This document shows, piece by piece, positions 61,027-64,000 of a stretch of 64,000 nt of DNA. This stretch comes from Micromonospora sp. WMMD882 (GTDB lineage: Bacteria > Actinomycetota > Actinomycetes > Mycobacteriales > Micromonosporaceae). Location of the stretch: NCBI RefSeq assembly GCF_027497255.1, contig NZ_CP114903.1, positions 1,364,001 to 1,428,000 of the forward strand. Reading direction: 5' to 3'. Both the position numbers and the translations under genes were made by a program. The notes below the pieces were generated by a model that worked only from the letters and a program-made list of their open reading frames with translations, did no database searches and was not told the origin of the DNA. Numbering within the stretch: the stretch's first letter is position 1; every line of letters starts with the position of its first letter.

Positions 61027-61054
61027 GTGGCGCGGGGCGTTCGCTCCGCGCCAC
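61027..61054. terminator. bidirectional terminator between the coiled-coil gene and cydB
   Basis: Stem GTGGCGCGG / CCGCGCCAC (9 bp, perfect) extended inward by a G-T and two G-C pairs with a 4-base loop GTTC. It lies 22 bases after the + strand stop and six bases from the cydB stop on the other strand. Confidence 0.65.
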
Positions 61055-61059
61055 GGGTG

Positions 61060-62058
61060 TCAGTGGGTGGGGATGTGGGTGATGCCGATGCGGTGGCGGA
61101 AGACCCAGTAGGTCCAGCCCTGGTAGGTCAGGACGACGGGGGTGAAGAGGGCGGCGACCCAGGTCATGATGCCGAGGGTGTAGGAGGTGGAGGCGGCGTT
61201 GGTGGCGGTGAGGGTGCCGGCGGGGTCGGTGGTGGAGGGTAGGAGGGTGGGGTGGAGGGCGGTGAAGAGGGTGGCGGTGGTGAGGGCGATGGCGGTGGCG
61301 GTGGCGGTGAAGGCCCAGCCTTCGCGGCGGGCGCGGGTGGCGGTGAGGGCGGTGAGTAGGGCTGCGGTGGCGGTGGCGGCGAGGATGGTGGCGGTGGTGT
61401 TGCCGCGGATGGTGAGGGTCCAGGTGAGGAAGGCTGCGGTGGAGATGGTGGTGAGGGTGGCGAGGCGGGTGGCGAGGGTGCGGGCGCGGTGGCGGATGTC
61501 GCCGGTGGTCTTGAGGGCGGTGAAGACGGCGCCGTGGGTGAGGAAGAGGGTGGTGGTGGTGAGGCCGCCGAGGAGGGCGTAGGGGGTGAGGAGGTCGAGG
61601 AGGGTGCCGGTGTGGTCGTGGTGGTTGTTGAGGGGTACGCCGCGGAGGATGTTGGCGAAGGTGATGCCCCAGAGGAGGGCGGGGGTGAGGCTGCCGATGG
61701 TGATGGCGGTGTCCCAGCGGCGTTTCCAGGTGGTGTCGGGGCGTTTGTGGCGGTATTCGAAGGCGACGCCGCGGATGATGAGGGCGAGGAGGATGAGGAG
61801 GAGGGGTAGGTAGAAGCCGGAGAAGAGGGTGGCGTACCACTCGGGGAAGGCGGCGAACATGGCGCCGGCGGCGGTGATGAGCCAGACTTCGTTGCCGTCC
61901 CAGACGGGTCCGATGGTGTTGATCATGACTCGGCGTTCGCGGTCGTCGTGGGCGAGGAGGGGTAGGAGCGCGCCGACGCCGAAGTCGAAGCCTTCGAGGA
62001 TGAAGTAGCCGGTGAAGAGGACGGCGATGAGGACGAACCAGACGGTGGTGAGGTCCAT
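61060..62058 (-). CDS. cydB: cytochrome bd oxidase subunit II
   Basis: 332 residues with about eight membrane spans. N-terminus WFVLIAVLFTGYFILEGFDF and GPVWDGNEVWLITAAGAMFA are the CydB signatures; FPEWYATLFSGFYLPLLLI follows. With CydA it forms the bd-type quinol oxidase, which reduces oxygen at low tension without pumping. Starts 15 bases after the cydA stop. The coding strand is C-rich here, so Thr, His and Ala dominate. Confidence 0.96.
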   Translation of the reverse strand: MDLTTVWFVLIAVLFTGYFILEGFDFGVGALLPLLAHDDRERRVMINTIGPVWDGNEVWLITAAGAMFAAFPEWYATLFSGFYLPLLLILLALIIRGVAFEYRHKRPDTTWKRRWDTAITIGSLTPALLWGITFANILRGVPLNNHHDHTGTLLDLLTPYALLGGLTTTTLFLTHGAVFTALKTTGDIRHRARTLATRLATLTTISTAAFLTWTLTIRGNTTATILAATATAALLTALTATRARREGWAFTATATAIALTTATLFTALHPTLLPSTTDPAGTLTATNAASTSYTLGIMTWVAALFTPVVLTYQGWTYWVFRHRIGITHIPTH

Positions 62059-62073
62059 GGTGGGGCTCCGGGG

Positions 62074-63483
62074 TCAGTAGGCGAAGGCGAGGGGTCGGTC
62101 GGGGTCGTCGGTGTGGTCGGGTGGGTTGGGTTCGTCGGGGGGTAGGCCGGTTTTGGCGTAGCGGATGAGGAGCCGGACTTCGATGACGGCGAGGGTGGCG
62201 TAGACGAGGGTGAAGGCGGTGAAGCTGGTGAGGACTTCGGTGCGGCTGACGGCGCGGGAGACGCCGTCGCGGGTGAGCATTTCGCCGAAGACGATCCAGG
62301 GTTGGCGGCCCATTTCGGTGAAGATCCAGCCGAAGCTGTTGGCGGCGAGTGGGAGCAGGGGCATGGTGAGGCCGGCGCGGAGGAGCCATTTTCCGGTGGG
62401 GGTACGGCCTTTGCGGTGGGCCCAGAGGACCCAGAGGGCGATGGCCGCGGTGGCGAGTCCGAAGCCGATCATCATGCGGAAGCTCCAGTAGGTGACCGGG
62501 ATGATCGGGGTGTAGTTGCCGGGGCCGTACTGGGCGGCGTATTGGGCTTGAAGGTTGTCGATGCCGTGGACGGTGCCGTGTGGGTCGCCGGTGCCGAGGA
62601 CGCTGAGTAGGTAGGGGATTTTGAGGGCGTAGAGCTCGCGGCTTCCGTCGAGGCTGCCGATGGTGAGGACGCTGAGGGCGGCGGGGGTTTCGGTGGTGTA
62701 GAGGCCTTCGGCGGCGGCCATTTTCATGGGTTGGACGTCGGTCATGATTTTGCCTTGGATGTCGCCGGTGACGAGGACGGCGGTGGTGGCGGCGAGGGTG
62801 GTCCAGGCGCCGAAGCGGGCGGCGAAGCGGTAGGTGGGGGTGTCGGGGTGGTGGGGGTGTCGGGTGAGGTGCCAGAGGGCGACGGCGACGATGATGCTGC
62901 CGGCGACGAGGAAGCAGCCGGCGATGGTGTGGGGGAAGGTGACGAGGGCGACTTTGTTGGTGAGGACGGCGAGGAAGTCGGTGAGTTCGGCGCGGCCGGT
63001 GTCGGGGTTGATGTGGTAGCCGACGGGGTTCTGCATCCAGGAGTTGGCGGCGAGGATGAAGTAGGCGCTGAGGGTGGAGCCGGTGGCGGCGGCCCAGATG
63101 GTGGCGAGGTGGATGCGTTTGGGGAGGCGGTCCCAGCCGAATATCCAGAGTCCGAGGAAGGTGGATTCGAGGAAGAAGGCGACGAGGGCTTCGATGGCGA
63201 GGGGCGCGCCGAAGATGTCGCCGACGAAGCGGGAGTAGTCGCTCCAGTTCATGCCGAACTGGAATTCCTGGACGATGCCGGTGACGATGCCCATGGCGAA
63301 GTTGATGAGGAAGAGTTTTCCGTAGAATTTGGTGAGTTTGAGGTAGTGCTGGTGGCCGGTGCGGTGCCAGAGGGTCTGGAGGATGGCGACGAGGACGGAC
63401 AGGCCGATGGTGAGTGGGACGAAGAGAAAGTGGTAGACGGTGGTGACACCGAATTGCCAGCGGGCGACGTCCAATGCGTCCAC
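62074..63483 (-). CDS. cydA: cytochrome bd oxidase subunit I
   Basis: 469 residues. Heme-d axial His18 is in TTVYHFLFVPLTIG; the second heme ligand His is in FPHTIAGCFLVAGS. The periplasmic quinol loop is short (GRQPWIVFGEMLTRDGVS), so this is a short-Q-loop CydA like those of other actinobacteria. Transcribed with cydB (cydA first). A dyad-rich sequence (63502-63526) lies directly upstream and may regulate the operon. Confidence 0.96.
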   Translation of the reverse strand: MDALDVARWQFGVTTVYHFLFVPLTIGLSVLVAILQTLWHRTGHQHYLKLTKFYGKLFLINFAMGIVTGIVQEFQFGMNWSDYSRFVGDIFGAPLAIEALVAFFLESTFLGLWIFGWDRLPKRIHLATIWAAATGSTLSAYFILAANSWMQNPVGYHINPDTGRAELTDFLAVLTNKVALVTFPHTIAGCFLVAGSIIVAVALWHLTRHPHHPDTPTYRFAARFGAWTTLAATTAVLVTGDIQGKIMTDVQPMKMAAAEGLYTTETPAALSVLTIGSLDGSRELYALKIPYLLSVLGTGDPHGTVHGIDNLQAQYAAQYGPGNYTPIIPVTYWSFRMMIGFGLATAAIALWVLWAHRKGRTPTGKWLLRAGLTMPLLPLAANSFGWIFTEMGRQPWIVFGEMLTRDGVSRAVSRTEVLTSFTAFTLVYATLAVIEVRLLIRYAKTGLPPDEPNPPDHTDDPDRPLAFAY

Positions 63484-63501
63484 CAGGAACCCCCCAGGTC
63501 G

Positions 63502-63526
63502 TACTACATGGCGTAGTAGATACTAC
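63502..63526 (-). promoter_or_regulatory. TACTAC/GTAGTA inverted repeats upstream of cydA (BlaI/CopY-like operator)
   Basis: TACTAC (63502-63507), GTAGTA (63513-63518) and TACTAC (63521-63526) form two overlapping dyads, 19-43 bases upstream of the cydA start. BlaI/MecI/CopY-type repressors bind TACTACA-like boxes; mycobacterial BlaI is known to bind such a dyad and to affect respiratory genes. Assigned by resemblance only. Confidence 0.45.
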
Positions 63527-63655
63527 CGGGTGTCGTAGTCGTGGGGGTGGGAGCGGGGGTCCTGATCCGCCTCGGGTCGGATGACCCTGGTCACCCCGAC
63601 CGGGCGGCTACCCTGTCCCCCGCCGTCCGGCGCGGCGTGCGACCATCCTCTGCTG

Positions 63656-64000
63656 ATGGACACCTCCCCCTGGCGGACGCCGTGGTCGTGGCGTGCCGCC
63701 CAACTGGTCGCGCGGATCGTGGTCGCCGCGGTGGCCCGGCTGGAGGTCAGCGGCGACGTGCCGTCGGCGGCACGTCGGGGTCCGCTGATCCTGGCCGCCA
63801 ACCACATCAGCCCGTTCGATCCGGTGGTGCTGGCCGCGGCGTGCCGCGCCCGTGGGGTCGCGCCGCGGTTCCTGGCCACCGGCGGGCTGTTCCGGGCGCC
63901 GGTGGTGGGCGCGATGATGCGGCACGCCGGGCACATCCGGGTGGACCGGGGCAGCGCGGCGGTGGGGCGGGTGCTGCAGGAGGCCGCGGCGGCGGCCATG
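63656..64000 (+). CDS. 1-acylglycerol-3-phosphate acyltransferase, N-terminal part
   Basis: 115 residues are present; the gene continues past the window. After a hydrophobic helix, the catalytic motif NHISPFD (NHx4D) lies near residue 46 and the second-substrate motif FLATGGLFRAP follows. It transfers an acyl chain to lysophosphatidate in phospholipid synthesis. ATG 63656 is chosen; it is divergent from cydA with 172 bases between. Confidence 0.9.
   Translation, partial: MDTSPWRTPWSWRAAQLVARIVVAAVARLEVSGDVPSAARRGPLILAANHISPFDPVVLAAACRARGVAPRFLATGGLFRAPVVGAMMRHAGHIRVDRGSAAVGRVLQEAAAAAM

Noticed and set aside
60380..62389. 669-residue Pro/His/Arg frame on the minus strand
   Set aside because: Shadow of cydB/cydA in the strongly skewed region; runs of HP/RR have no protein character.

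Overview
The window is very GC-rich, actinobacterial DNA. Gene content and codon use (GTG starts, C/G third positions, mycothiol-dependent formaldehyde oxidation, GarA/FtsR locus, DivIVA, DUF5999) point to a Micromonosporaceae chromosome, probably Micromonospora or a close relative; this is inferred from content, not from a database match. It carries about 69 protein genes, one tRNA (selenocysteine), one glycine riboswitch, and several strong DNA/RNA dyads. No prophage, transposase, CRISPR array or biosynthetic cluster is visible.

Layout. 1-2.4 kb: 3' end of a sugar ABC importer (binding protein plus two permeases). 2.4-14 kb: metabolic and stress genes: two MBL-fold hydrolases, a flavin monooxygenase, an iron-sulfur photolyase, mycothiol-dependent formaldehyde dehydrogenase, a MEDS/ATPase regulator, PhoD phosphatase, an MFS exporter, a geranylgeranyl-reductase-type flavoprotein. 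14.05-15.26 kb: a gene-poor stretch with hairpins, a 17-bp tandem repeat, a 51-bp perfect palindrome and a probable gene remnant. 15.3-19.2 kb: an SDR, an acyl-CoA oxidase-like gene and an AbiEii-type nucleotidyltransferase pair.

19.4-27.9 kb is a nearly self-contained selenocysteine locus: membrane-linked formate dehydrogenase (alpha subunit with an in-frame TGA), beta and gamma subunits, tRNA-Sec, selA and selB. selD is not in the window. 28-33.7 kb: small proteins, a HhH-GPD protein, universal stress protein, DUF574 methyltransferase, PP2C-type phosphatase, MarR regulator. 34-40.2 kb is the conserved actinobacterial block pgsA-like, DUF881, sbp, DUF881, gcvH, garA, ftsR, BFN nuclease, merR (the order of Mycobacterium tuberculosis Rv1822-Rv1830). 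It is followed by two globin genes, a DivIVA-domain gene, a sirtuin and riboswitch-controlled gcvP.

47-58 kb has an extremely C-rich + strand regardless of gene direction (pabB, proline iminopeptidase, TetR, def, GNAT, TauE, EEP hydrolase, FAD oxidoreductase, nitroreductase, GCS2 ligase, M20 peptidase). The skew flips to extremely G-rich after about 59.4 kb (SDR, a coiled-coil protein of unknown function, cydAB). The flip coincides with a candidate chromosome-dimer resolution site (dif) at 59360-59387, which lies 0.47 kb from a Xer-like tyrosine recombinase whose own start codon sits in a second dif-like palindrome. If confirmed, the window spans the replication terminus. The last gene, an acyltransferase, runs off the end.
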